In this document: positions 14,214-23,541 of the stretch, one piece after another
How positions within the stretch are numbered: position 1 is the stretch's first letter
How the letters are laid out: each line of letters starts with the position of its first letter
Source: Clostridia bacterium
GTDB taxonomy: Bacteria > Bacillota_A > Clostridia > Oscillospirales > CAG-272
Length of the DNA: 28,294 nt
Direction: 5' to 3'
Assembly: GCA_017632155.1 (NCBI GenBank)
Contig: JAGBRZ010000135.1
Span: 1-28,294, forward strand
Translations under genes and position numbers: made by a program
Notes under the pieces: generated by a model
Database searches by the model: none
Seen by the model: only the letters and a program-made list of their open reading frames with translations
What the model was told of the DNA's origin: nothing

Positions 14214-14254
14214 AAAAACGGCTGATCCGCTTTCATTGCGAATCAGCCGTTTTT
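14214..14254 (-). terminator. Intrinsic terminator of the small lipoprotein gene
   Basis: AAAAACGGCTGAT (14214-14226) pairs perfectly with 14242-14254, with a further GC pairing toward the loop. On the minus strand the stem ends in a T run, 7 bases past the stop at 14261. The outer A/T pairs also give a T run on the plus strand. Confidence 0.9.
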
Positions 14255-14260
14255 CTGTTC

Positions 14261-14683
14261 TTACTTCTTTTCAAGTACGATGGTAAGTTCCTTGCCGCCG
14301 TTTTCGAAGAAATACTCCTCGGTGGTGTCAACGGCATATCCGTCAACGGGTGCGGCGATGAGAACGTGGAAATCGCTTGTGTCAAAATTGAAGGTCACGG
14401 TTCCGTCCGCGCCGGTGCCCTGGGGCATTCTGCAGCCCTTGGAATCGCACATCTGGATCTGAACGCCTGCGATGGGATTGCCGTCCTTATCGGTAACGGT
14501 TACCTTGTATCCGTTGAATGCGGCTTCGGTCTGCGCCTCGGTTGCCTCTGCGGTGGGCTCGTCGGTTACAGTGGGAGCTGCTGTGCTCTCGGGTGCTTCT
14601 GTGGTTACCTCTCCGCCCTCGTTGCAAGCGACAAAGGACATCATCATGCAGAGTGCGAGCAGGATCATAATAATTCTTTTCAT
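14261..14683 (-). CDS. Small lipoprotein with a C-terminal beta-sandwich-like domain
   Basis: A secreted lipoprotein of 140 residues. The signal peptide MKRIIMILLALCMMMSFVAC ends in a lipobox with Cys20. A linker rich in Thr, Glu, Ala and Pro (about 25-55) is followed by one small domain (about 58-138). Its pattern YKVTVTDKDGNPIAGVQIQM resembles carboxypeptidase-regulatory or SpaA/Cna-B-like beta folds. C79 and C84 in that domain could form a disulfide (CDSKGC). CAGGAG lies about 6 bases before the ATG. The gene is divergent from the giant protease gene, has its own promoter and terminator, and has no assigned function. Confidence 0.8.
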   Translation of the reverse strand: MKRIIMILLALCMMMSFVACNEGGEVTTEAPESTAAPTVTDEPTAEATEAQTEAAFNGYKVTVTDKDGNPIAGVQIQMCDSKGCRMPQGTGADGTVTFNFDTSDFHVLIAAPVDGYAVDTTEEYFFENGGKELTIVLEKK

Positions 14684-14718
14684 TGGTTTTCTCCTGTATT
14701 ATTCAATTTTACCGTCCT

Positions 14719-14748
14719 ATTATATCACGTGGGGGTACTTAATATCAA
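14719..14748 (-). promoter_or_regulatory. Promoter of the small lipoprotein gene
   Basis: On the minus strand TTGATA (14748-14743) and TATAAT (14724-14719) are separated by 18 bases, with TGA directly before the -10 (extended -10). It lies about 35 bases upstream of ATG 14683. Confidence 0.75.
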
Positions 14749-14853
14749 TGAATTTTTTGTAAAATTAATTGCACTATTTTTTGCGCAAAAACGCATTTTG
14801 TGAATGACTTTCCGCCATAACGGAAACAAATTGTTATATATTATAGGAAGCTA

Positions 14854-14882
14854 TTGATATTTTGATGCCGTTGTGGTATAAT
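14854..14882 (+). promoter_or_regulatory. Promoter of the protease/peptide-transport operon
   Basis: TTGATA (14854-14859) and TATAAT (14877-14882) are separated by exactly 17 bases. TGG directly before the -10 makes it extended. The predicted leader to ATG 14990 is about 100 bases and very AT-rich. The apparent upstream coding frame from 14882 overlaps the -10 and is not used. Confidence 0.8.
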
Positions 14883-14989
14883 TGTTCAGTCACGCTAAAT
14901 TTATATTATATATCTTTTTAATAAAAAACATTATATATTATTATATTATATATTTATCGTTACGTAATTACGCGAAAGGCGAAGGAAAA

Positions 14990-17900
14990 ATGAAGAAACA
15001 AACCAAAACAAGAATCCTGTCAGCGGTGCTTTCCGTGCTCTTGCTGACAACGATGATCGTCGGAGTTTGCGTCGAAGCTGCGGGAGATGTTGCCGCAGAA
15101 GCCTACATCGGGCTCTTTGACGGCAAGCTGAATCACGATATCTCGAAGTATTTTTCGAATGCTATCGTGGCTCTTCCGAGCACGGTCAAGGATGACCAGA
15201 TCATCTCGCTCATCATCGAGGTCGATGCGGAAAGTCTGCTTGACGCATACGAAGCCTCCGATAAGACGATGAGCATATCCGAATTTGCAAAGAGTGACGA
15301 GGCTGCCGCTCTGCGCGAGAATATCGCAAAGGAGAACGCAGAGCTCATCGAAAAGCTCGATAAGGCGGGATACTCCTATGAGCTCGGACTTGATTACGAT
15401 ACCGTTTTGGCGGGCTTTGAGCTCCTCATCACCGCCCGCGATTTCGAGGGCGTTTGCAAAACTCTCGGCAACAAGACAAACGTTATCGTCGGCGACGTTT
15501 ACAAGTCGATGGAGAACAAGCTTGTTGAAAACACCGTCAACGTTCAGGATACGGGTATTTTCAACAGCGTCGGCTGTGGATATGACGGTTCGGGAACTGT
15601 TGTCGCGGTTCTTGACACGGGTCTTGACTACTACCACACCGCGTTTTCTACCGAGAATTTCACGTCTGACACACTCGGCATGACATTCGCCGATGTTGAA
15701 GGCTTTATTGGTGACACCGTCGCTTCGGACAAGCAGGCGGGACTGACTGCCTCCGACGTTTACGTCAGCACGAAGGTCCCCTACGGATTTGACTACGCTG
15801 ACGGCGACGCTGACGTTTTCCCCATCCACTCGGACCACGGCACGCACGTTGCGGGCGTTATTGCGGGTAAGGATGACGTTATCACCGGCGTTGCTCCCAA
15901 CGCACAGCTCGCCATTATGAAGATCTTCTCGGATATCGAGGATACCGCAAGAACCTCCTGGATCCTCGGTGCACTTGAGGACTGTGTTGCTCTTGAGGTT
16001 GACGTTATCAATATGTCGATCGGTACCTCCGCGGGCTTCTCACGCGAGGGCGATAAGGAAAAGGTCACGGGAGTTTACGACCGCATCCGCGAGCTCGGAA
16101 TCAGCATGGTTGTTGCGGCTTCCAACAGCTTCACCTCCACCTATGGCTCCGAGAAAAACGGTAACCTCGGTCTTACCTCCAACCCCGACAACGGCACCGT
16201 CGGCTCTCCCTCGACCTACAAGGGTGCGCTCTCCGTTGCATCGGTCAACGGTGCAAAGACCCCCTATATGCTTTACGGCGAGAGCATCATCTATTACATA
16301 GAAGCAACCGACCGCGTTTCCGAGGAAAAGGAATTCGTTGCCGACCTCCTCGGTGAAGGAGTCAATGAGGCTGAATACGAATTTGTAACCATTCCCGGCG
16401 CGGGACGATCTGCCGACTACACGGGAATTGAGGTTTCGGGCAAGATCGTTCTTGTAAGCCGTGGCTCGACCACCTTTGAGGAAAAGGTTCAGGTTGCGGG
16501 ATCTAAGGGCGCCGCCGGCATCATCATCTACAACAACGTTGCGGGTGACATCAAGATGACCGTTGGTGATGCAAAGCTCGCAGTCTGCTCGATCAGCCAG
16601 GACGAGGGCGAAATGCTCGCGGCTGTCGGCACGGGCAAGCTCAAGATCTCCCGCGGACAGACCTCCGGTCCCTTCATGTCCGACTTCTCCTCTTGGGGTC
16701 CCTCCCCCGACCTTGAGATCAAGCCCGAGATCACCGCACACGGCGGAATGATCCTCTCCTCCGTACCCGGTCAGGCTTACGACAGAATTTCGGGTACTTC
16801 GATGGCGTGCCCCAACGTTTCGGGTCTTGTTGCCATCCTTCGTCAGTACGTTCGTGAGAACTTCCCCGCTATCGCAGACAATAACGTTGAGATCGCGGCT
16901 GTCGTCAACCGACTTCTCATGTCCACCGCTGACATAGTTATCAACAAAAACGGTCTGCCCTACGCCGTAAGAAAGCAGGGCGCGGGTCTTGCAAATCTGA
17001 CAAGCGCGATCGCAACCGATGCTTACATCCTCACAAAGAGCCGTAAGGACGGAAGCATTCTGGATAAATCCAAGATCGAGCTTGGCGATGACCCCGCAAA
17101 GACAGGCGTTTACACCCTGAATTTCTCAGTATATAACTTTGGTTCTTCTTCACTTTCCTATGATATATCAGCATACGTTATGACCGAGGGTATCAGCGAT
17201 ACCAAGACAAATGACGGTAAGTACACCGTTGACGAGCAGGGCTACCTCCTCGAAAATGGCACCACCGTCGAGATCACCAATGTTTCCGGCGGAACTCTCA
17301 GCGGAAAGAACCTCACCGTTGCCGCAGGCGCTACCGCTGACGTGACAATCACCGTCACCGTTTCTGATGCGGACAAGGAATATCTTAGCCGCTTTGAAAA
17401 CGGTATGTATATCGAGGGTCACGTAACTCTCACCGCAACCGCAGGCACAGAGATCGACCTCTCCGTCCCCTACCTCGCTTTCTACGGCGACTGGACGAAG
17501 GCTCCCCTCTTTGACATCGACTATTTCGAGACCAACGCCGACGAGCTCGACAAATCGATCGACCTTGCCGACAAGACTCTGCCCGATGCTTATGCAACAC
17601 GCCCCGTCGGATCGCTTTACGACGATTACGTTTCCTTCCTCGGCGGCTACTACTTCGAGCAGAATCCCGCATCCAAGCTCATCGCGGCTGACCGCAAATA
17701 TATATCCATCTCGAACGTTGAGGGCACGGTCCACGCGCTCCAATACGTTTGGGCAGGTATGCTCAGAAGTGCCGCACGCGTTGAGATCACCATCACAAAC
17801 GATGCAACAGGCGAGGTCGTATTCGAGAAGACAGAGAATGACATCCGCAAGTCCTACGGCGACGGCGGCTCGATCTATCCCTCAAATATCGAAATCGGCT

Positions 17901-20900
17901 TTGACGCTTACGAGCAGGAGCTTGAAAACAACACCCGCTACACCGTCACGCTCAAGGGCTTCCTTGATTACGGCGACGGCGGCGAGGCAAACAACCTTTC
18001 AAACACCTTCACCTTCCCCCTCTACGTCGACTTTTCCGCTCCCGCGGTAACCGACGTTGAGTACTACACCGAATATGACCGTTCTGCGGAAAAGACCCGT
18101 CTTTTTGCAAAGGTTGCCGTTTACGATAACCACTATTCGATGGGCGCACAGTTCGGTTACGTTGCAAATGACGGAAACGGTGAATTCGTCTTCAAGGCGT
18201 TTGACAGATACATCACTTCGATCTACTCGGATTTCAATTCAACCTCATACGTTGTTTACGAGTTGACCGATTACGTATCACAGATCAAGCAGGATGCGGC
18301 AAATGCAAACACCTTCACCGTGGTCACATACGACTATGCGCTCAACACCGCAACCTACGAGATCTCGCTTCCCGACGAGTACGTTGATATGTACTTCGAG
18401 GAAGGAAGCATCAGCCTTTCCCCCAACCAGACATATGATCTTCGTCCCATCCTCTACCCCGGCAGTGAATGGAGCGAGCTTCTTGAATACTACTCCACCA
18501 ATATGAACGTTGCGGACATCGTCGGCAACAAGGTAATTGCACTCAAGCCCGGCGTAACGAGAATCGTTGCGCGCGATCCCGTGACAAAGAAGACCGCGCA
18601 CCTTGCACTCACCGTTCTCGGCGAGGGTGACGAGGGCTTCCAGAAATTCGACAAGCCCGTCACAGACAACTTCGTCCTGACCGGCTACTACACCAAAAAA
18701 GCATACTATCAGCTTGATTCCACCGAAAGAGATATCGGCGCTGACGGTGACGAGCGCAAGTTCGTCGGAGAGAACTACTCCCTCTCAATGTTCCCCTCCG
18801 AGTCCGTCATCCTCCGCTATCAGCTTGAAGCCTTCTTCCCGAAGGACACAAAGGTAGTATTTGAATCGAGCAACGAAAACATCGTCAAGGTTGACGAAAA
18901 CGGAACCATTACTGCAATGGCAGAGGGCTTTGCAAGCATTTCGGTCAACGTCGAAATGGATGGCAAGGCAACCTATTACTCAAAGTCGATCTCCGTTGAG
19001 GTCAAGGAGCCCTGGATCACATCGGGTCCATCGCTCTCACACTACTTCGGACTCGGCGGAACAGTAACCTTCCCCGAAACTCTTGCGATCACGGAGATCG
19101 GTCAGTATGCATTTGCAAACTTCGACTACGTTCCCAAGACCGAGGAGGACGAGATCTCCGAGGAAGTTCCCGAAACAACCAAGATGTGGTATCTCGGTGA
19201 CAACACCATTGAGGAGGTCATCATTCCCGAGGGCGTTGAAAAGATTGGACGCTTCGCGTTCGCTAACCTCACCGCTCTTCGTCGCGTTGTTCTTCCCTCC
19301 ACCCTCACCACCATTGACTACGGCGCGTTTGCGGGTTGTATCTCGCTCGTTTCGGTCGAAGGTATCGGCAATGTCAAATTCATCAACGAAAAGGCGTTTA
19401 TGGACTGTAACATTTCGGGCGCCATCACCCTTACAGAGGGCGTTGCGCTCGGTGAATATGCCTTTGCAAATAACAAGAATCTTCAGAAGCTTACACTCAC
19501 CGAAAAGACAAAGTCTGTCGCTTCATACGCTTTCTCGGGCTGTACCAAGCTCAAGACCGTAACCATCCAGGCTGAAAAGATCAAGCTCGGTCAGTACGTA
19601 TTTGCAAAATGCGAAGCGCTCAAGGAGATTTCCGTCAATGCATCGGTCATCCCCGCGGGCAGCTTCGACGGATGTAAGAACCTTGAAAAAGTGACCATCG
19701 GACGTGACGTTGCCGTTATCGGAGAATACGCGTTCCGCGGCACAAAGGTTGCATCCTTCACGGTTGCCGAGGGCAACACCACCTTCAAATCGCAGGGCGG
19801 CGGAGCATATCTCCTTTCCGCAGACGGCAAGACCCTTCTTCTCTGCGCTCCCATAGCAGAAGATATCGAACTTAACGCATCAGTCACCACAGTTGCAGAC
19901 GGCGCGTTCTCCGGTAACAACCACATTACTTCCGTCAAGCTTCCCGGTGTCACCAAGCTTGGCAACTACGCATTCGCAAACTGCGAAGAGCTTGTAAACG
20001 TTGAATTCAGCAAGCTTACTCACATTGGCGACTACGCATTTATAAACACTGCCATCAAAGCAACTCCCGATCTTTCGGCTGTCAAGTACATTGGTGCCGG
20101 CGCGTTCAGAAGCACCGAGATCCCGTCCGTCAAGATTGCGGACAACACCGAGGTTGGCAGAGATGCCTTCCGCGATTGCGAAAAGCTTGAGAGTGTCACA
20201 ATCGGCAACTCTGCCGTTATCGGTCATAATGCCTTCCGCATCTCAAACAAGGACAACTGGACATACGAATATTACAGACTTGCAGATAACTCGCGTATCT
20301 ACTACTACGTATTCACCTCCCCACTCCACTCGCTGACGATCGGCGATAATGTCACTCTCGGCAACTCCGCATTCTACGGTGCGGCTGAACTGACCGAAGT
20401 TAAGCTCGGAAAGAACGCAGAGATTGGCGACTACGCATTCTACAACGCATCGAAGCTCGAAAAGATCGACCTTTCAAAGGTCAAGTCGATTGGTGCTTAC
20501 GCTTTCTCGGGCGATGCCACCTATGAATATCTCGACCAGAGCTTTTCTGCTATCGCAACCGACGAGGATAACAGCTATCTCTATCATTACCACGCTCCCA
20601 TTATGACCTCGATCGAGCTCTCCTCCGCAGAGAAGATCGGCGAGGGTGCATTCTCCTATATGAGAAGCCTCAAGACGGTAAAATCGGGTGCAAAGCTGAC
20701 CGAGATTGCGGACAGCGCGTTCTATTACTGCTCCGCCCTTGAAAGCGTAACCTTCGCAAGCATCGAAAAGATCGGCAAGAACTCATTTGCTTACACCGCG
20801 CTCAAGTCTGCGGACCTCGCAAAGGCAACCGAGATCGGCGATTATGCCTTCACGGGCACAGAAACTCTCGCATCCGTCAAGTTTGCGGACGGTGCAAAGG

Positions 20901-22165
20901 TTGGCGAGGGCGCATTCGGATACTGCATCGTGCTCACAACGCTCACGGGCGCTGATAAGATCGCATCCGTTGGCAACTACGGCTTTGCTTATACCGCGCT
21001 GACCGAGATTGATCTTTCGTCCGCCGAATTCATCGGAAAGTATGCCTTCATCAAGGAAGAAAAAGCTCCCTTCAAGGTAACTCTCGGTGAAAAGCTCTCG
21101 AACATCGGCGACAATCCCTTCGCAATGTGCATTCTTGAGCCCTTTGCAAAGGTCAACAAGATCGACTTTAACGGCAAGGTTTATGACGAGATAAGCCTTG
21201 ACTACGATCTTTCCGAAAACGTAAAGGTCATTGGCGGCTCGCTCTACCGCGTGATCCCGAACGGCCTTGAGCTCATCACCTATGCGGGTGAGGGCAAGAA
21301 CGCAACCGTTGCAGACGGCACATCAAGAATTTCCGCATGGGCATTTGCGGGAAGCGACGTCAAGAGCGTCGAACTTCCCAAGGAAGTTGCCTCTATCGGC
21401 CACAAGGCGTTCTTCGCCTGCGAAAACCTCTCGCTTGTGACCTTCCAGAGCTACAACGCCCCGATTCTTGAGGAAGAATTCGATTACAACTACTTCGCAT
21501 CCTACGAAAATCTCCCCGCAACGGGTGATTACGACTTTGTCGATCAGAACGGCAAGGAGCTCATCTTCAAGGGTCTTGGCATCGTTGACTACTTTATGTG
21601 GAACGCTACCGACGCACCCTACGTTATTTACTACGGCGCAAACTTCATCGACTACATCGGTCACATTGAAAGCCCGATCACCATGGTTTGCCCCGCAAAC
21701 GGTAAAAACTACGATTCCTTCATTCTTTCGAACTATTTCGATAACGTCCTCCTCGGCGCGGCGGCTGCCGATGATGCCACTCTTGCCGCCATCAACCTTA
21801 TCGAAAAGCTTCCCGAAACGGTATCTCTTGACGACCGCGCGGCAGTTGAAGCCGCTCGCGCCGCATATGACGCGATCTCGACACTCGAACAGCGTGCACT
21901 CGTCACCAATTACCAGAAGCTGACTGAAGCAGAGGCGAGAATCGAAAAGCTTCTCACCCTTGAAAACGGTGAAACTACCGAGCCTCCCGCAGTTGAAGAA
22001 CCGACCGAGGAGATCGGTACTCCCACAGTAATCATTATCACTCTCACCGCGATTCTTGTGATCGCAGTGGTCGCAATTATCATCTGCGACAGCGTAATTA
22101 TCAAAAAGAACAAAAAGGCAGAGGAAGGAGAAAAGAAAGACGAAAATGAAAATGACAAAAATTAA
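14990..22165 (+). CDS. Giant membrane-anchored subtilisin-like (S8) protease with BspA-type leucine-rich repeats
   Basis: A surface protease of 2391 residues. The signal peptide covers residues 1-31 and a propeptide-like region about 32-195. The S8 catalytic domain holds D209 (VAVLDTGLDYYHTA), H283 (SDHGTHVAGVIAG), oxyanion N379 (VVAASNS) and S604 (SGTSMACPNVSGL), so it should be active. A PA domain is inserted at about 436-524, as in lactocepin/C5a peptidase-like enzymes. Fn3/DUF1034-like beta domains follow, then two BIG2-like domains (about 1134-1214 and 1285-1345). About 27 BspA/LRR_5 repeats span 1364-2155. A helical FIVAR-like segment (about 2261-2324) precedes a C-terminal transmembrane helix (about 2347-2369) and a Lys/Glu-rich tail; there is no LPXTG. 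AAAGG and AAGGA sites precede ATG 14990. It overlaps the next gene by 20 bases and heads a peptide-uptake operon. Confidence 0.93.
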   Translation: MKKQTKTRILSAVLSVLLLTTMIVGVCVEAAGDVAAEAYIGLFDGKLNHDISKYFSNAIVALPSTVKDDQIISLIIEVDAESLLDAYEASDKTMSISEFAKSDEAAALRENIAKENAELIEKLDKAGYSYELGLDYDTVLAGFELLITARDFEGVCKTLGNKTNVIVGDVYKSMENKLVENTVNVQDTGIFNSVGCGYDGSGTVVAVLDTGLDYYHTAFSTENFTSDTLGMTFADVEGFIGDTVASDKQAGLTASDVYVSTKVPYGFDYADGDADVFPIHSDHGTHVAGVIAGKDDVITGVAPNAQLAIMKIFSDIEDTARTSWILGALEDCVALEVDVINMSIGTSAGFSREGDKEKVTGVYDRIRELGISMVVAASNSFTSTYGSEKNGNLGLTSNPDNGTVGSPSTYKGALSVASVNGAKTPYMLYGESIIYYIEATDRVSEEKEFVADLLGEGVNEAEYEFVTIPGAGRSADYTGIEVSGKIVLVSRGSTTFEEKVQVAGSKGAAGIIIYNNVAGDIKMTVGDAKLAVCSISQDEGEMLAAVGTGKLKISRGQTSGPFMSDFSSWGPSPDLEIKPEITAHGGMILSSVPGQAYDRISGTSMACPNVSGLVAILRQYVRENFPAIADNNVEIAAVVNRLLMSTADIVINKNGLPYAVRKQGAGLANLTSAIATDAYILTKSRKDGSILDKSKIELGDDPAKTGVYTLNFSVYNFGSSSLSYDISAYVMTEGISDTKTNDGKYTVDEQGYLLENGTTVEITNVSGGTLSGKNLTVAAGATADVTITVTVSDADKEYLSRFENGMYIEGHVTLTATAGTEIDLSVPYLAFYGDWTKAPLFDIDYFETNADELDKSIDLADKTLPDAYATRPVGSLYDDYVSFLGGYYFEQNPASKLIAADRKYISISNVEGTVHALQYVWAGMLRSAARVEITITNDATGEVVFEKTENDIRKSYGDGGSIYPSNIEIGFDAYEQELENNTRYTVTLKGFLDYGDGGEANNLSNTFTFPLYVDFSAPAVTDVEYYTEYDRSAEKTRLFAKVAVYDNHYSMGAQFGYVANDGNGEFVFKAFDRYITSIYSDFNSTSYVVYELTDYVSQIKQDAANANTFTVVTYDYALNTATYEISLPDEYVDMYFEEGSISLSPNQTYDLRPILYPGSEWSELLEYYSTNMNVADIVGNKVIALKPGVTRIVARDPVTKKTAHLALTVLGEGDEGFQKFDKPVTDNFVLTGYYTKKAYYQLDSTERDIGADGDERKFVGENYSLSMFPSESVILRYQLEAFFPKDTKVVFESSNENIVKVDENGTITAMAEGFASISVNVEMDGKATYYSKSISVEVKEPWITSGPSLSHYFGLGGTVTFPETLAITEIGQYAFANFDYVPKTEEDEISEEVPETTKMWYLGDNTIEEVIIPEGVEKIGRFAFANLTALRRVVLPSTLTTIDYGAFAGCISLVSVEGIGNVKFINEKAFMDCNISGAITLTEGVALGEYAFANNKNLQKLTLTEKTKSVASYAFSGCTKLKTVTIQAEKIKLGQYVFAKCEALKEISVNASVIPAGSFDGCKNLEKVTIGRDVAVIGEYAFRGTKVASFTVAEGNTTFKSQGGGAYLLSADGKTLLLCAPIAEDIELNASVTTVADGAFSGNNHITSVKLPGVTKLGNYAFANCEELVNVEFSKLTHIGDYAFINTAIKATPDLSAVKYIGAGAFRSTEIPSVKIADNTEVGRDAFRDCEKLESVTIGNSAVIGHNAFRISNKDNWTYEYYRLADNSRIYYYVFTSPLHSLTIGDNVTLGNSAFYGAAELTEVKLGKNAEIGDYAFYNASKLEKIDLSKVKSIGAYAFSGDATYEYLDQSFSAIATDEDNSYLYHYHAPIMTSIELSSAEKIGEGAFSYMRSLKTVKSGAKLTEIADSAFYYCSALESVTFASIEKIGKNSFAYTALKSADLAKATEIGDYAFTGTETLASVKFADGAKVGEGAFGYCIVLTTLTGADKIASVGNYGFAYTALTEIDLSSAEFIGKYAFIKEEKAPFKVTLGEKLSNIGDNPFAMCILEPFAKVNKIDFNGKVYDEISLDYDLSENVKVIGGSLYRVIPNGLELITYAGEGKNATVADGTSRISAWAFAGSDVKSVELPKEVASIGHKAFFACENLSLVTFQSYNAPILEEEFDYNYFASYENLPATGDYDFVDQNGKELIFKGLGIVDYFMWNATDAPYVIYYGANFIDYIGHIESPITMVCPANGKNYDSFILSNYFDNVLLGAAAADDATLAAINLIEKLPETVSLDDRAAVEAARAAYDAISTLEQRALVTNYQKLTEAEARIEKLLTLENGETTEPPAVEEPTEEIGTPTVIIITLTAILVIAVVAIIICDSVIIKKNKKAEEGEKKDENENDKN
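19081..21450 (+). repeat. Coding array of BspA-type leucine-rich repeats
   Basis: About 27 units of roughly 20-30 residues follow the pattern IGxYAFANCxxLxxVxLxx. The units diverge at DNA level but share short identical blocks, for example ATTGGCGACTACGCATT at 20024-20040 and again at 20423-20439. One unit near 20245-20340 and one near 20515-20620 carry Tyr-rich inserts. BspA repeats are known for binding to host or bacterial surfaces and matrix proteins in other species. Confidence 0.85.
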
Positions 22166-23504
22166 GCTCACCGCACTTCTTGCGGCTGCGCTTACCGTCC
22201 TCTGTGTCCTCACGGGATGCTCCCAATGGGAGCTCCCCTATGAGGGGCTCGACAAAGATGGCTACACGGTAAGTGTGCGCTTCGACCCTGCGGGCGGTGC
22301 TTTTGCAAACACCGAAAACGTTCAGGTTGTGGACGTTTTCAGACTTGCGGATGCGAAAAAGGATGCCTCGGGCAACTATCAGCTGAAGCTGATCACCCCC
22401 GATGACAGCCGCCGCGGCGACCGCGCATTCTCGATTTCAAAGAACGGATGCTTCTTTGCGGGATGGTACCGCGAGTGCTCGCCCCGCACCGATGCTTCGG
22501 GTAATCCCCTTGATGCTTACGGCAGACCCACCTCCGAATCGGGACTTGCACAGGGCTACACCTATTCGGGTCTTTGGAACTTCGAGAGCGACACCCTTTC
22601 GGTCCCCGAGGGCAATTACAGCTCCGAGCAGCCCTTCCTGACGCTTTATGCGGCTTGGATCCCCTATTTTAACTTTGAATTCTACGTTCAGAACGATCAG
22701 GGAAGCTTTGATCTTTATGAATCAAAGCAGCTCATCGAGCTTGACATCCCGGTTTGGGATCTTTCAACCGGCAAGCTGAATATGAATTCCTTCCCCGAGA
22801 TCGAGGGCAAAACCTTTGAAGGTGCATACCTTGATGCGGCTATGACACAGCCGATAACCGAAACACTCACCGGCGACATCGACTACGAGCACGGCGTCAG
22901 CGCGACCGAAAAGATCTGCGTTTACACCAAGTTCGCAGAGGGCGAATGGTATCGCATCTCGTCAGCCGAACAGTTCGTCAAGAACAGCAAGCTCGGCGCA
23001 TGCTACTATATCGAGGCAGATCTCGACTTCACCGGTCTTAACTGGTCCGCGGCTCTTGCGGGCGGTGCTTTCACCGGCAAGATCGAGGGTAACGGCCACA
23101 AGTTCTCGAACATCACCTTCATTCAGGCAGATAACTCAAAGACGAACGGCGGTCTTTTCGGCTCGCTTGCTTCGGGTGCTTCGATCCGCGGCGTAAGCTT
23201 TGAGAATATCAAATACACCCTCGGCGCGGGCTCGCGTATGCAGGCGGCGCACTTCGGGCTTCTTTGCGGTCAGCTTTCCGCTGATGCAACACTTGACTCT
23301 GTCAATGTAACGAATTCCGAATTCATCATCTCGGGCGACATCTACCCGCAGGAATACACTCTCGGTACTCTCGTCGGCAACGGCGACAACCGCGGCGTAT
23401 CCCTTTCGGGCATCACCGTCAAGCTCGCTGAAGGCGCAGACAGCAAGATCTCGATCGCTACCGATTCCGCTTCGGGCGAGATCACGCTCACGTTCTTAAA
23501 CTGA
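22146..23504 (+). CDS. Lipoprotein with InlB-like and GLUG-like repeats
   Basis: A predicted surface lipoprotein of 452 residues, with lipobox LTGC and Cys25. Residues about 38-185 resemble Listeria-Bacteroides (InlB B-repeat/Flg_new) domains: VSVRFDPAGGAFANTENVQ and FAGWYREC, then LYAAWIP. Residues about 280-430 resemble GLUG-type beta-helix repeats: FTGKIEGNGHKFSNITFI, then GGLFGSLASGASIRGVSFEN. Such domains often mediate adhesion or substrate binding; no catalytic motif is visible. The start ATG 22146 overlaps the protease end by 20 bases; a second ATG at 22152 is possible. AAGGAG at 22125-22130 is rather far (15 bases). It sits between the protease and the peptide-binding protein, which suggests an accessory surface factor. 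Confidence 0.8.
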   Translation: MKMTKIKLTALLAAALTVLCVLTGCSQWELPYEGLDKDGYTVSVRFDPAGGAFANTENVQVVDVFRLADAKKDASGNYQLKLITPDDSRRGDRAFSISKNGCFFAGWYRECSPRTDASGNPLDAYGRPTSESGLAQGYTYSGLWNFESDTLSVPEGNYSSEQPFLTLYAAWIPYFNFEFYVQNDQGSFDLYESKQLIELDIPVWDLSTGKLNMNSFPEIEGKTFEGAYLDAAMTQPITETLTGDIDYEHGVSATEKICVYTKFAEGEWYRISSAEQFVKNSKLGACYYIEADLDFTGLNWSAALAGGAFTGKIEGNGHKFSNITFIQADNSKTNGGLFGSLASGASIRGVSFENIKYTLGAGSRMQAAHFGLLCGQLSADATLDSVNVTNSEFIISGDIYPQEYTLGTLVGNGDNRGVSLSGITVKLAEGADSKISIATDSASGEITLTFLN

Positions 23505-23528
23505 TAAAATTTTTTGTAATATAAATTT

Positions 23529-23533
23529 GGAGG
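23529..23533 (+). promoter_or_regulatory. Ribosome binding site fixing the start at 23542
   Basis: GGAGG lies 8 bases before ATG 23542. It rules out the in-frame TTG at 23527, which overlaps the site itself. Confidence 0.85.
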
Positions 23534-23541
23534 AAACAAAA

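Noticed and set aside
14882..14989. Longer N-terminus for the giant protease starting at 14882
   Set aside because: It overlaps the -10 box, gives an Ile/Tyr-rich peptide before a normal signal peptide, and lacks a ribosome binding site.
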